A stretch of 64,000 nt of DNA from JAGWRI01 sp963728785. GTDB taxonomy: Bacteria; Gemmatimonadota; Gemmatimonadetes; Gemmatimonadales; Gemmatimonadaceae. Numbering within the stretch: position 1 is the stretch's first letter; each line of letters starts with the position of its first letter. The stretch is taken from positions 682,001 to 746,000 of the forward strand of contig CAVSKV010000004.1 in assembly GCA_963728785.1 (NCBI GenBank), written 5' to 3'. The position numbers and the translations under genes are program-made. Shown in pieces: positions 16,703-25,655 of the stretch. The notes under the pieces were generated by a model that was not told where the DNA came from, searched no databases, and worked only from the letters and a program-made list of their open reading frames with translations.

Positions 16703-17902
16703 ATGCCCGCGTCCGCTCCACGCGTTCTCTTTTGCACCGACACCTACCCGCCACAGGTGAACGGGGTGTCGGTGGTCACTGCCCTCTCCGTACGCGGGCT
16801 TGCGGAACGCGGGTGGGAGTGCCAAGTGATCGCGCCGCGCTACCCCGCGTCGTGTTACGCACAGGGCGCCGGAGCGGCCGGAGTGGACCCGCGCGATCGG
16901 ATTACGTCCGTCGCCAGCGTGGCGCTGCCCGTGTACCCCGACATCCGTCTGGCAGCGCCGGCCCTCAGGCGCGTGCTACGGGCGGCACGAGCGTTTGGGC
17001 CCGATCTGGTGCACTGCGAGACGGAGTTCGTGCTCGGACGGGTCGGACAGGTCGCGGCGCGGAGGCTGGGGGTTCCCAATGTCACGTCATACCATACGGA
17101 TTTCGGAAAATACGCGGCGGCCTATGGGGTGCCGTGGCTGCGCGGGGCGACCTCGGCCTACCTCGCCCGCTTCCACGGCCGGTCGCGCCGCACCTATACC
17201 CCGTCGGCAGTCGCAGCCGCGGAGCTGGCGCGCATCGGCATTCCCCACGCCGAGGTCTGGGGGCGCGGAGTGGACCTCGACACCTTTTCACCGCACCGGC
17301 GCTCGCTGGCCCTCCGGGAGACGATCGGAGTCGGGGCCGAGGCGTTCACCTTTCTCTATGTGGGCCGGCTGGCCGCTGAGAAGAGCGTGGACCGGGTGAT
17401 CGGCGCCTATCGGCGTGCCGCCGAGCGGTTGACAGCAAGCGCCGTGCGACTGGTGATCGCGGGCGCCGGCCCGGCGGAAGCTGCGCTGCGCGCCGATGCG
17501 CCGGCGTCGGTCGTGTTCCTGGGGCACCTGGACCGCGACACGATGCTCCCCGAACTCTATGCGAGCGCCGAAGCGTTCGTGTTCGCCTCGGAGACAGAGA
17601 CGCTCGGGCTCGTCGTGCTGGAGGCCATGGCGAGCGGCCTTCCGGTGATAGCCGTGCCTGCGGGCGGCGTGGCCGAGCATCTCCGCGACGGCGTCAACGG
17701 CCTCGCGGTGCCCTCCGGCAATCTCGATGCCATGGCCGACGCGATGGTGCGGGTGGCCACCGATCAGGTGCTCCACCGGCGGCTCTCGGCTGGCGCACGG
17801 GCCACCGCCGAGCCCATGAGTTGGGCGGCAGAACTGGACCGGCTCGACCGCAGCTACCGCGAGTTGCTCGGCTTCGCCGTTCCGGAACCGGCTTGCCGGT
17901 AG
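16703..17902 (+). CDS. GT4-family glycosyltransferase (PimB/MgtA-like)
   Basis: A 399-residue retaining GT-B glycosyltransferase. The N-terminal Rossmann half begins VLFCTDTYPPQVNGVSVVT, typical of mannosyl- or glucosyltransferases acting on lipids. The C-terminal half carries FLYVGRLAAEKSVDRVI and SETETLGLVVLEAMASG, the EX7E nucleotide-sugar signature, then GLPVIAVPAGG. The ATG at 16703 directly precedes the conserved N-terminus; an upstream GTG adds eight unsupported residues. A role in glycolipid or polysaccharide assembly is likely from the family; the acceptor is unknown. Confidence 0.85.
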   Translation: MPASAPRVLFCTDTYPPQVNGVSVVTALSVRGLAERGWECQVIAPRYPASCYAQGAGAAGVDPRDRITSVASVALPVYPDIRLAAPALRRVLRAARAFGPDLVHCETEFVLGRVGQVAARRLGVPNVTSYHTDFGKYAAAYGVPWLRGATSAYLARFHGRSRRTYTPSAVAAAELARIGIPHAEVWGRGVDLDTFSPHRRSLALRETIGVGAEAFTFLYVGRLAAEKSVDRVIGAYRRAAERLTASAVRLVIAGAGPAEAALRADAPASVVFLGHLDRDTMLPELYASAEAFVFASETETLGLVVLEAMASGLPVIAVPAGGVAEHLRDGVNGLAVPSGNLDAMADAMVRVATDQVLHRRLSAGARATAEPMSWAAELDRLDRSYRELLGFAVPEPACR

Positions 17903-17956
17903 GCAGGCCGACCCCGCGTCCGCCCCCGTCACCCGCATGATGCGCTTGCTGTTACG

Positions 17957-18217
17957 TCACGCCCAGGACGGCCCCAACTCCACGCCGAGCGGCATGATGA
18001 CGTCGTAGGGAACGCCGCTCTGTCGCGAGTGTTCGCGCACCGTCTCCTCGTCCGGCGCATCGTACTCGCAGAAGGTATGCCTGCCGTCTGCTGTGATGTG
18101 ACTGCGCACCCACGTGATGCCGAGAGCGTTGCACACGATGGTGCTCTCGAGGCACGCGGCCTCGAACTGCTCCGACGACATCGGCGGGAGCGATCGGGTG
18201 ATCATGAATCTGGGCAT
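17957..18217 (-). CDS. DUF4242 protein, copy 1
   Basis: An 86-residue protein beginning MPRFMITRSLPPMSSEQFEAA. It contains WVRSHITADGRHTFCEYDAPDEETVREHS, which matches the pattern of small DUF4242 proteins (one ferredoxin-like domain with conserved Cys and His). It is paralogous to the next gene, sharing the N-terminus (MPRFM-TR-LPPMS-EQ), the TADG-H-FCE core and the end (LGVELGP versus LGPEVGP). It is 13 bases downstream of that gene, as expected for a tandem duplication. Function unknown; a metal-binding role via the Cys/His is possible. Confidence 0.7.
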   Translation of the reverse strand: MPRFMITRSLPPMSSEQFEAACLESTIVCNALGITWVRSHITADGRHTFCEYDAPDEETVREHSRQSGVPYDVIMPLGVELGPSWA

Positions 18218-18230
18218 GGAAGCTCGCCTC

Positions 18231-18494
18231 TTAGAGGGGGGTAGGTCCGACTTCCGGCCCCAGGGCAACGACGTCGTCCACGGGAAGACCGGCGATAGCC
18301 GCATGCTTGCGGCACTGAAAGGCATCCTGCGCCTCGAACTCGCAGAACGAGTGCCCACCATCCGCGGTGAAATCGCTACGAATCCACTTCATGCCGCCGA
18401 CATCGTCGCAGGCCTTCACGATGTTGCGGGCGACGTTCTTCATCTGCTCGGCGCTCATCGGAGGAAGCGTACGGGTGACCATGAAACGCGGCAT
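18231..18494 (-). CDS. DUF4242 protein, copy 2
   Basis: An 87-residue paralogue of the gene just downstream, starting MPRFMVTRTLPPMSAEQMKNVARN. The core WIRSDFTADGGHSFCEFEAQDAF keeps the conserved Cys, His and acidic residues. A GGAGG element lies 5-10 bases upstream of the ATG at 18494. It begins 50 bases after the stop of the PknK-like kinase gene on the same strand, so the two DUF4242 genes may be read through from that regulator. No catalytic function can be assigned. Confidence 0.7.
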   Translation of the reverse strand: MPRFMVTRTLPPMSAEQMKNVARNIVKACDDVGGMKWIRSDFTADGGHSFCEFEAQDAFQCRKHAAIAGLPVDDVVALGPEVGPTPL

Positions 18495-18544
18495 TCGATC
18501 CTCCTCGGCAGGGACGGCTAGAATGGCGATCCAACGGCTCGTTG

Positions 18545-21500
18545 TCAAATCGCATTCGGTGTCGCATTCGGTGTTGCGACGTACTGAAGCACTTGCTCCA
18601 TGGCCATGTCGAGGCCGTCCCGCCACACGCGGGCGCTCTCCATCTCCTCCATCGCTGCAATGGCCGGAAGCACCCGCGCCTCGAGGTTGTCGCGCTCGGC
18701 GTCGGACATCGGCGTGCCGAGCCGGTCGCGAAGCCCCGCGACGGCTCCCGCCAGCCGCACGGCGCGCTCGGCGTGCCCGCCGAGCGCGGCGACTCCGGCC
18801 AGCGCTTCGATCACGCGCAGCATGCCGCGTTGGTCGCCCGCGTCCGCCACGTGCGCGAGCGCGTCCTCGAGCAGGGAGCGAGCCTCCGGCAGCCTTCCCT
18901 CGCTCGCACTCATCTCGCCCAGGTCGATGAGCACGGCGGCCATCCCGCGCTTGTTGTTCCGCCCGGTGAAGAGCCGCAGTGCCTCGCGGCAACGTTCGCG
19001 TGCTTCCGTCTGGTTTCCCTCTTCGCGCGCGAGCCCAGCGAGATGGTTCTGCGTCCAGGCGAGGGTGATCTCATCGCCGGACTTCGCGAGCAGCTGGATC
19101 GCGTCCTCATAGCGCACGCGTGCGGCGGCCAAATTGCCCCGCGCGCGCTCGGCGTCGCCGATGTTGACGGTTCCGATCGCGAACGCGCGCAGGTCGCCAG
19201 CGTCCCGCAGCATGGAGAGCATGGGCTCCAACAGCCGTATTGCCGCGTCGGCGTCTCCCTGCCGGAGAAGGAGGATTGCGAGGTTGTTACTGGCGATGGA
19301 CGTTGCCGCCGGGTCGCCGAGTTGCCGCGTCCACTCCAGGTGCTCTTCGAACAGCCGCCTGCCCACGGCGTAGTCGCCGCTCGCGTCGGCCAGCACGCCG
19401 GCCGCGTACAGCGCCGAGAGCCGGAGCCTGAGCGGCATTTCCTGCGGCGCAATCGCGAGCGCCTGGCGCATCGCGTCGAGCCCTTCGCGGGCGTAACTGC
19501 GCGCGTCCCAGAACTGCCAGAGCGCCACCCCCATGCGAAGGGCTTCGATGACGGCGCCGCGATCCGTCAAACGCCGCATGGCGGCGTTGAGGTTGTCGCG
19601 CTCCGCATCGAGCCGATCGTACCAGCCCTCGCCGCGGCGCACGACTTCCGGCTCGGCATTCGCGACGAGATCGCAGAAGTAGGCGGCATGCCGGTCGCTG
19701 GTCACGTCGAACTCGCCGGCCGTCGTCAACAATTCGAGCGTGAACGCGTGAACGGGTCGCAGCATCACGTAGCGCGCGTCTCCCGTGGCATCGGTTTGCG
19801 GGCGTACCAGGCTGTGATCGGCGAGCGAAGCGAGCACTTCGGCGGCATCGTCTACCGATCCGCCGTCGAGGCAGACGGCGGCGGCACTGGCGGCGGTCAC
19901 ACCGCCGGAGAACATGGCGAGCCGGCGAAAGACAGCCCGCTCGCGGTCGCTGAGCAGGTCGTGGCACCAGGCGATGGCGCCGCGCATGGTCTGCTGGCGC
20001 GTCGGAAGGTCGCGGGCGCCGCCACTGAGTGCGTCGAGCGACAACCTGAGCTTGGGGAGCAACGCCTGTGGGGTCATGCTCTTCACGCGAGCAGCGGCGA
20101 GTTCGATGGCGAGCGGCACGCCGTCGAGCGTCGTGCAGATGCCGAATACCGCCGCGACGTTGCTTTCATCGAGGACGAAGTCCGGGCGCGCCGCCGTTGC
20201 GCGTTCCATGAAGAGCCGCACGGCCGGGTACCGCGCCGCCTCGCGCGGCCGTGGGGCCACATGCGCATCCGGAATGGCGAGCGGCTCGATCGGCACCTCG
20301 TGTTCACCGTACACGCGCAGCAGTACCTGGCTCGTGACCAGTGCCTTGAGCTGTGGGCAATCGGCGAGGAGGCTCGACACTACCGAGGCCGCGTCGACGA
20401 GGTGCTCGAAATTGTCGAGCACGAGGAGTGCGCGGCGCTCCCGGAGGTGGTCGCGCAGGGCGTCAGGCGATCCCGCCGCGACGCCACGCAGGCCGACCGC
20501 CTGTGCGATGCGCGCGTTGAGCGCGTCGGCATCGCGCGCCTCGGTGAGGGGCACGAAATACGCGCCGTCGGGCAGGTTCGCCGGTGGGGCGGCCGCGATG
20601 TGGAGTGCGAGCCGCGTCTTGCCGACCCCGCCGGGGCCCGAGAGCGTGAGCAGGCGTGCGCCGTCGCGCTGGAGGAGCGCGAGGATCGTCTTCACCTCGT
20701 GCTCGCGGCCGAGGAGCGGCGTGAGCGGCACCGGAATCCGCGGCGCACGCGCGACCGCCGCGCCGGCCGGCAACCGGACCGCGGCCGCCGGTGCGTCCAC
20801 GATTCCTTCGGCGATCGCCTCGGCGAACGCCGAGACGGTGGGGAATCGGTCGCCGGGAGTCTTCGACATCGCGCGGTGGATCGCGCGCTCGACGCCGTCG
20901 GGCACGGGCTCGGTGGTGCGGAGCGGTGGCGCCGGTGCCGTCGCGTGCTGCGCGAGTAGCGCGATCGCGGTCGGGCCCCTGAACGGCGCGTGGCCACCGA
21001 GCAGTTCGAACACGACGCACGCGAGGCTGTACTGGTCGCTGCGCGCGTCCAACTCGAACGAGCCGGTCGCCTGCTCGGGACTCATGTAGGCAGGGGTGCC
21101 CACGATCATCCCCACCTGGGTGAGGGTCGCGTCCGTCGCCGATTCCATCACGGCCCGCGCGATGCCGAAGTCGGCGACCACGGCGTGCCCCTCCGAGAGC
21201 AGCACGTTCTCGGGCTTGATGTCGCGGTGGACGACCCCCCGCCGATGGGCGTAGTCGAGCGCACTCGCCACCTCCCGGGTGATCCGGACGACGTCGGCGA
21301 GCGGCATCGCGCCGTCGCGTTCAAGCCGCTGCCGCAGCGACTCGCCGGCGATGAACGGCATCACGTAGTAGAGGAGGCGCGCTTCGTTGTCGGATCCCGG
21401 GCTGGCCGCCCCCGAGTCGAACAGCGGCACGATGTGCGGGTGCGTCAGGCGGGCGGCGATTTCGATCTCCCGCAGGAACCGGTCGGCGCCCACCGACCCC

Positions 21501-21661
21501 GCGATCGTCGCGTCGAGCACCTTGAGCGCCACCGACCGTCCATGGCGCACGTCGGTCGCGAGATACACGGTAGCCACGCCGCCTCGGGCAAGCTCACGCT
21601 CAACGCGGTAGCGATCTCCGAGTGCCTGGCGGAGGGGTTCGATCACTTCGGGTTCATGCAC
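18545..21661 (-). CDS. PknK-like serine/threonine kinase fused to a STAND ATPase and TPR repeats
   Basis: A 1038-residue cytoplasmic regulator. Residues 18-285 are a Hanks-type kinase with Gly-rich loop ELARGGVATV, Lys47, HRDIKPEN (145-152), DFG (164-166) and GTPAYMSPEQ. A linker leads to an AfsR/STAND-type ATPase with Walker A SGPGGVGKTR (341-350) and LLVLDNFEHL as Walker B. The C-terminal third is TPR helices. There is no transmembrane segment and no DNA-binding domain, unlike LuxR-type relatives. The C-terminus ends in a short duplication (TPNA twice) encoded by a 12-base tandem repeat. It probably signals through phosphorylation and nucleotide-dependent oligomerisation; the DUF4242 genes follow it. 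Confidence 0.85.
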   Translation of the reverse strand: MHEPEVIEPLRQALGDRYRVERELARGGVATVYLATDVRHGRSVALKVLDATIAGSVGADRFLREIEIAARLTHPHIVPLFDSGAASPGSDNEARLLYYVMPFIAGESLRQRLERDGAMPLADVVRITREVASALDYAHRRGVVHRDIKPENVLLSEGHAVVADFGIARAVMESATDATLTQVGMIVGTPAYMSPEQATGSFELDARSDQYSLACVVFELLGGHAPFRGPTAIALLAQHATAPAPPLRTTEPVPDGVERAIHRAMSKTPGDRFPTVSAFAEAIAEGIVDAPAAAVRLPAGAAVARAPRIPVPLTPLLGREHEVKTILALLQRDGARLLTLSGPGGVGKTRLALHIAAAPPANLPDGAYFVPLTEARDADALNARIAQAVGLRGVAAGSPDALRDHLRERRALLVLDNFEHLVDAASVVSSLLADCPQLKALVTSQVLLRVYGEHEVPIEPLAIPDAHVAPRPREAARYPAVRLFMERATAARPDFVLDESNVAAVFGICTTLDGVPLAIELAAARVKSMTPQALLPKLRLSLDALSGGARDLPTRQQTMRGAIAWCHDLLSDRERAVFRRLAMFSGGVTAASAAAVCLDGGSVDDAAEVLASLADHSLVRPQTDATGDARYVMLRPVHAFTLELLTTAGEFDVTSDRHAAYFCDLVANAEPEVVRRGEGWYDRLDAERDNLNAAMRRLTDRGAVIEALRMGVALWQFWDARSYAREGLDAMRQALAIAPQEMPLRLRLSALYAAGVLADASGDYAVGRRLFEEHLEWTRQLGDPAATSIASNNLAILLLRQGDADAAIRLLEPMLSMLRDAGDLRAFAIGTVNIGDAERARGNLAAARVRYEDAIQLLAKSGDEITLAWTQNHLAGLAREEGNQTEARERCREALRLFTGRNNKRGMAAVLIDLGEMSASEGRLPEARSLLEDALAHVADAGDQRGMLRVIEALAGVAALGGHAERAVRLAGAVAGLRDRLGTPMSDAERDNLEARVLPAIAAMEEMESARVWRDGLDMAMEQVLQYVATPNATPNAI
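18550..18573 (+). repeat. 12-base tandem duplication inside the kinase 3' end
   Basis: TCGCATTCGGTG occurs twice back to back. It encodes the repeated TPNA near the C-terminus of the kinase, so it keeps frame. It looks like a recent slippage or duplication event. Confidence 0.8.
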
Positions 21662-22060
21662 GCCATATCGTAACCGCTTTGGCGCGTTGCGCCACCCCCG
21701 TGAGCCGAGAGACGATCGACGGTACGACTTGGATGGACGGGGACGGCCCGTGAGCGAACGCCAGTGCGGTCGCCAGACGGCGTCACGTCGGTCTCACCGA
21801 CACCGAATTCCGCAGCTCCCGATCGATGCAGCGACGCTCTGGCGAAGCGCATGGTGCGCAGTCAGTGCGATCGGTGCGCCGGCCGCCCCAACGAACCACC
21901 GCCGGCGGGCATGGCGCGCCGCAGTAGGCCTCCAACAAGGAAGACTCGCGTGGGAGATCCCTCACGGCAACACGTGGTTCGCCCTACGGCGAGGCAATTT
22001 GCGACCCGGGAGTTTCATACGCGAGGAATCGTAGCCAGCCGGGCCGAAGCGAAGTTATCG
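21662..22060. other. Intergenic stretch between the divergent kinase and hydrolase genes
   Basis: About 400 bases. Short open frames exist on both strands but none has a good ribosome site or a recognisable product. No clear promoter, repeat or RNA fold was seen. It should contain the promoters of the kinase gene (minus) and the hydrolase gene (plus). Confidence 0.4.
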
Positions 22061-23365
22061 ATGCCTGCGCAGGGGGCGAGCGTGGAGCTTGAGCACGTCT
22101 CAATGGAGCGGCGGGAGCAGGGCCGGCCGGTCGACCACCGCGCGCTGCTTCGCGACCTCCGCGCTAGAGCCCGCCACGTTCTGGAGCGCAACCATCGGCA
22201 TGGGCGGACGGCGGAGGGCGTGGAGTTTGCCTACACGCGCCCGGACAACGACAAGTATCCGGACCAGTTCTACTGGGACTCGTGCCTGATTGCGCTCGCG
22301 TGGAGCCGGCTCGACCCGTCGCGCGCCCGTGATGAACTGCGAACGCTCGCCGCAGCGATGGAGCCGTCCGGCCGCCTAGGCCACACCGTGTTTTGGTCCG
22401 GCCAGGTGCGTCTGGCCCGGTTGCCGGGGTACAATGTCCAGCGACGCGCGGACCATTCGACCGCCACGATCCAGCCGCCGCTGCTGGGCTGGGCGTGGGC
22501 GGAAGTCGCGGACCGGTCACCCGACGACCCTCAGTTTCGCGCTGAGGGTCAGATCGTGGTGCGGCGGCACCTCGACTGGCTGGAACAATTCCGGGCTGAA
22601 GCCGATGGCCTCATCGGCGTCCTCCAGCCGGACGAGACCGGCATGGACGCGACTCCGGCCTACGATCGCGCGCTGGGGTGGCGGGCGCACCCGTATCCCG
22701 GCTTCATCGCGCTGGTACAGGAAAACCGGCGGCGCGGCTTCGACTATCGGCGGGCCCGCGCGGCGGGTTCGTTCACGGCCATCGACGCCCTCGTGAACAC
22801 GGCGTGGGCGCGGTCGTGGCAGGGTCTGGCGCGGCTGGGAGACCCCGAGGCCGGCTCACGCGCCACGCGTATTGTCGCGGCGCTCGAAGCGCGCCTGTGG
22901 GATGCGGAGCAGGGCATCTTCTGCGCGGAGGGCCCCGATCACACGCGCGTGTCCATTGCCACGGCGGCGGGACTCGCCCCCTTGGCACTTCCCCGGCTCT
23001 CCGCCGACATCGCGGCGCGCCTCATCGACGATCAGCTTCTGAATCCGTCCCGCTTCTGGCTTCCGTGGCCCGTCCCGAGCACCAGCGCCGAGGAGCCGAC
23101 CTTCCGCGCCGGCGACACCGGCTGGCCAGTCCACCGGTATTGGCGCGGGCTGACATGGCCGTTCACCTGGTGGTTCGTCCATCAGGGCCTTCGCGGTCAT
23201 GGACGCCACGGCACCGCGCGTGACCTGGCCGTTCGCACCGCGCAGTTGATCGGCCGCGAGGGCATGCGCGAGTACTTCAACCCGATCACCGGCTGCGGAC
23301 TGGGCGCGCACTACTTCGCCGTCAGCGCCATCGCGCTCGACCTGCTGACGGCGTCAATCGGCTGA
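22061..23365 (+). CDS. GH63-like (alpha/alpha)6-barrel glycoside hydrolase
   Basis: A 434-residue protein resembling glucosylglycerate/mannosylglycerate hydrolases and trehalase-like enzymes of clan GH-G. Supporting stretches are NDKYPDQFYWDSCLIALAW (first barrel helix pair), QPPLLGWAW, LQPDETGMDATPAYD (likely catalytic acid region) and the closing YWRGLTWPFTWWFV, GREGMREYFNPITG. No signal peptide, so it is probably cytoplasmic, acting on a small glycoside or compatible solute. The ATG at 22061 is provisional; an internal ATG about 22 codons later is also plausible. It converges with ychF, with 17 bases between the stops. Confidence 0.72.
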   Translation: MPAQGASVELEHVSMERREQGRPVDHRALLRDLRARARHVLERNHRHGRTAEGVEFAYTRPDNDKYPDQFYWDSCLIALAWSRLDPSRARDELRTLAAAMEPSGRLGHTVFWSGQVRLARLPGYNVQRRADHSTATIQPPLLGWAWAEVADRSPDDPQFRAEGQIVVRRHLDWLEQFRAEADGLIGVLQPDETGMDATPAYDRALGWRAHPYPGFIALVQENRRRGFDYRRARAAGSFTAIDALVNTAWARSWQGLARLGDPEAGSRATRIVAALEARLWDAEQGIFCAEGPDHTRVSIATAAGLAPLALPRLSADIAARLIDDQLLNPSRFWLPWPVPSTSAEEPTFRAGDTGWPVHRYWRGLTWPFTWWFVHQGLRGHGRHGTARDLAVRTAQLIGREGMREYFNPITGCGLGAHYFAVSAIALDLLTASIG

Positions 23366-23382
23366 CGCGCGCGCGAACGAGG

Positions 23383-24483
23383 TCACACGTTGAACCGGAA
23401 CAGCATCACGTCGCCGTCCTGCACGACGTACTCCTTGCCCTCCGAACGCACCACGCCCTTCTCGCGCGCACCCTTCCACCCGCCGTTGGCCACGAACTCG
23501 TCGTAGCTCACGGTCTCGGCGCGAATGAACCCGCGCTCGAAGTCGGTGTGGATGACGCCGGCCGCCACGGGAGCGGTGTCGTCGCGGTGGATCGTCCACG
23601 CTCGCACTTCCGGTTCGCCCGCCGTGAAGTAGGTCTGCAGGCCGAGCACGTGGTAGCCTGCACGGATGAGCCGGTCGAGTCCCGCCGACTCGATGCCCAG
23701 CGAACGCAGGAACTCTGCCCGCTCGTCGGCGGGCAGTTCGGCCAACTCTGCTTCGATCCTGGCGGAGAGGGGAACGATCTCGGCGTGTTCGCCGCTCGCC
23801 TCCACGGCCTCGCGCAGCGCGCGCAGGTACGGACCTTCATGTCCGGCGAGCTCGGCGTCGGTGACGTTGGCCGCGTAGAGCACCGGCTTGGTGGTGAGCA
23901 GCGACAGCGGCCGCAGCATGGCGAGCTGCTCGGCGGTGAGGCCGGCGTGCCAGAGCGCCTTGCCTTCCCTGAGGAAGGAATGGGCGATCTCGAGCGCGGG
24001 CAGCTCCGCCTTGGCATCCTTGTCGCCGGTGCGGGCGGCGCGCTGGGTCTTGTCCAGGCGCTTCTCGAGCACGCTGAGGTCGGCGAGGGCAAGTTCGAAC
24101 TCGATCACCTCGCGGTCGCGCGCCGGGTCGACGGCGTTCATCACGTGCGTGATGTCGGGATCGTCGAAGCAGCGCACGACGTGGACGATGGCGTCGGTCT
24201 CGCGGATGTTCGAAAGGAATTTGTTCCCCAACCCCTCGCCATCGGCCGCGCCCTTGACCAGGCCGGCAATGTCCACGAACTGGACTACGGCGGGCACCGT
24301 CTTCTTGGGCTGGACGATCCGGGTCAGGACGTCGAGGCGCGGGTCGGGGACCTCGACCATGCCCACGTTGGGCTCGACGGTGCAGAACGGGTAGTTGGCA
24401 GCGTCGGCCTTCGCAGCGGTGAGAGCGTTGAAGAGCGTGGACTTGCCAACGTTGGGGAGACCGACGATGCCGAGTTTGAGCAT
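23383..24483 (-). CDS. ychF: Redox-regulated ATPase YchF (Obg-family P-loop NTPase)
   Basis: A 366-residue Obg-family P-loop protein that binds ATP and associates with ribosomes. It begins MLKLGIVGLPNVGKSTLFNAL with a complete G1 motif. The switch and G3 region is FVDIAGLVKGAADGEGLG, and the C-terminal TGS-like domain includes YFTAGEPEVRAWTI and ends VQDGDVMLFRFNV, the usual YchF ending. The ATG at 24483 fits the family; an upstream open frame adds an unrelated leader. Its 5' region lies 20 bases from the left arm of a repeat element (24504), so that element probably modified its promoter region. Confidence 0.95.
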   Translation of the reverse strand: MLKLGIVGLPNVGKSTLFNALTAAKADAANYPFCTVEPNVGMVEVPDPRLDVLTRIVQPKKTVPAVVQFVDIAGLVKGAADGEGLGNKFLSNIRETDAIVHVVRCFDDPDITHVMNAVDPARDREVIEFELALADLSVLEKRLDKTQRAARTGDKDAKAELPALEIAHSFLREGKALWHAGLTAEQLAMLRPLSLLTTKPVLYAANVTDAELAGHEGPYLRALREAVEASGEHAEIVPLSARIEAELAELPADERAEFLRSLGIESAGLDRLIRAGYHVLGLQTYFTAGEPEVRAWTIHRDDTAPVAAGVIHTDFERGFIRAETVSYDEFVANGGWKGAREKGVVRSEGKEYVVQDGDVMLFRFNV

Positions 24484-24503
24484 GGGAAGGGGCGGAAACT
24501 GCA

Positions 24504-24545
24504 ACAGAAGGCGGAGAGCCGGAAGCTGACAGCCGCTATCAGCAA
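24504..24545 (+). repeat. Left arm of inverted repeat: six degenerate 7-mers
   Basis: Six consecutive 7-base units with consensus GCTGANA (ACAGAAG at the outer end, GCTGACA as fourth unit). The same six units appear in the same order, in reverse orientation, at 24970-25011. The first four units differ by only three bases between arms. The arms face inward and bracket the S23 relic. Confidence 0.8.
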
Positions 24546-24675
24546 CTACTACGGGACAGATCGGGGGCAATCCAGGCGAACTGCGGAACTGCGCCTGAAA
24601 GCTAATTCAGGAGGAACTTCGGTTGTGCTTCCGCGTGGATCGCGGGCTAGTCTCGCGACGATCACGGGAGGCGAC

Positions 24676-24979
24676 ATGCGGGACTTCAAAGGACTCGTCG
24701 TATGGCGCCGGGCGCACGCGCTGACAAGGGTGTGCGCGCGCCACGCAGCGAGACTTTGCGAAGTTCCTCAACATCAGCTTCGCGTCGGCTTCCGAACTGG
24801 AGTACCGCCTCATCCTCGCCTGGGATTTGGGGCTAATCGGAGATTCCGACTTTCGTTCACTCTCCGATCAGGTCGTCCAGGTACGCCGAATGCTGGCCGG
24901 ACTGTTGAAGCGCGTCGGGGAGGGCAGGGCGCCGGCCCCGGCGGCTGAGACGGTTCACGGCGCGGTTGCCGATGGCTGA
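24676..24979 (+). pseudogene. S23 / four-helix-bundle protein gene, internally deleted and frameshifted
   Basis: The start is intact, with GGGAGG upstream of the ATG at 24676, and reads MRDFKGLVVWRRAHALTRVCAR, the standard N-terminus of S23 (TIGR02436) proteins. After about residue 22 the frame shifts by one. The C-terminal half resumes in frame 2 near 24743 as QRDFAKFLNISFASASELEY, then ILAWDLGLIGDSDF, ending at TGA 24977-24979. The central segment of about 45 residues (helices 2-3, normally containing RRAAVSIPANIAEG) is missing. This is a deletion product and not a working gene. S23 proteins are known from intervening sequences in bacterial 23S rRNA genes and relate to Avd of diversity-generating elements. 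Confidence 0.8.
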
Positions 24980-25011
24980 CGGCTGTCAGCTTCCAGCTCT
25001 CAGCCTTCAGT
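24970..25011 (-). repeat. Right arm of inverted repeat: six degenerate 7-mers
   Basis: The reverse-complement partner of 24504-24545, also exactly six 7-base units. The stop codon of the S23 relic (24977-24979) and the stop codon of pth (25000-25002) both lie inside this arm, so the arm supplied the present 3' ends of both reading frames. Confidence 0.8.
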
Positions 25012-25596
25012 TGGCGGTGTTGGGGGGGAGTTGAACCGATTCATCGCCGTTTCCACTCCCTCCCGCACCCAGCACTCCACGGCCTCGCCGATCCTCGGCA
25101 GAAGATCCTCCACCAGCACCATATCCCGCTTCCCGAACTTGTCGAGTACGAAATCGGCCAGATCGCCCCGCAACCGCCGCTCGTCCTCCGGCCGTATCCC
25201 GACTCTCAGCCGTGCGTAGTCCTGCGATTCGAGCGCGGCCTCGATGCTCTTCAGCCCATTGTGGCCGCCGGCCGAGCCCTTGGCGCGGATGCGAAACGTG
25301 CCCACCGGCAGCGCCACGTCATCGCCGACCACCAGCAGGTCCGCTGCGGACTTCCACGCCGGCCGCCGCAGATACGGCTTGAGCACGGCGCCGCTGAGAT
25401 TCATGTACGTGAGCGGTTTGACCAGGCGCACGCGCGTGCCGCCGACGGTCCCCGAGGCGGTCATCGCCTGGCCGTTCTTCTTCCATCCGTCCGAACGGCA
25501 AACGCCGGCCAGGTGGTCGAGTACCCACCAGCCGACGTTGTGACGTGTCCGCTCGTATTCCGGGCCCGGATTTCCCAGGCCGACGATGATCTTCAT
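25000..25596 (-). CDS. pth: Peptidyl-tRNA hydrolase
   Basis: A 198-residue enzyme releasing peptides from prematurely dropped peptidyl-tRNA. MKIIVGLGNPGPEYERTRHN contains the substrate-binding Asn and catalytic His19. LVKPLTYMNLSG and KGSAGGHNGLKSI are further family blocks. The last ten residues (NSPPTPPTEG) are not typical of the family; the stop codon lies inside the right arm of the S23-element repeat, so the tail was probably rewritten by that insertion. It lies 59 bases downstream of rplY on the same strand, a common pairing. Confidence 0.96.
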   Translation of the reverse strand: MKIIVGLGNPGPEYERTRHNVGWWVLDHLAGVCRSDGWKKNGQAMTASGTVGGTRVRLVKPLTYMNLSGAVLKPYLRRPAWKSAADLLVVGDDVALPVGTFRIRAKGSAGGHNGLKSIEAALESQDYARLRVGIRPEDERRLRGDLADFVLDKFGKRDMVLVEDLLPRIGEAVECWVREGVETAMNRFNSPPTPPTEG

Positions 25597-25655
25597 CGGC
25601 TCGTCGTCCGACGGCGCGCGTCGCGCGAAGAGCGACCGGAGCAGGGCGCGGAGGA

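Noticed and set aside
18542..20959. 805-residue plus-strand open frame opposite the kinase gene
   Set aside because: It is the antisense shadow of the kinase; composition is Arg/His/Glu-rich with no domain, and the kinase motifs on the minus strand are unambiguous.
21687..22034. 115-residue plus-strand frame before the glycoside hydrolase
   Set aside because: Arg-rich, no ribosome site, and no recognisable protein; more likely leader DNA.
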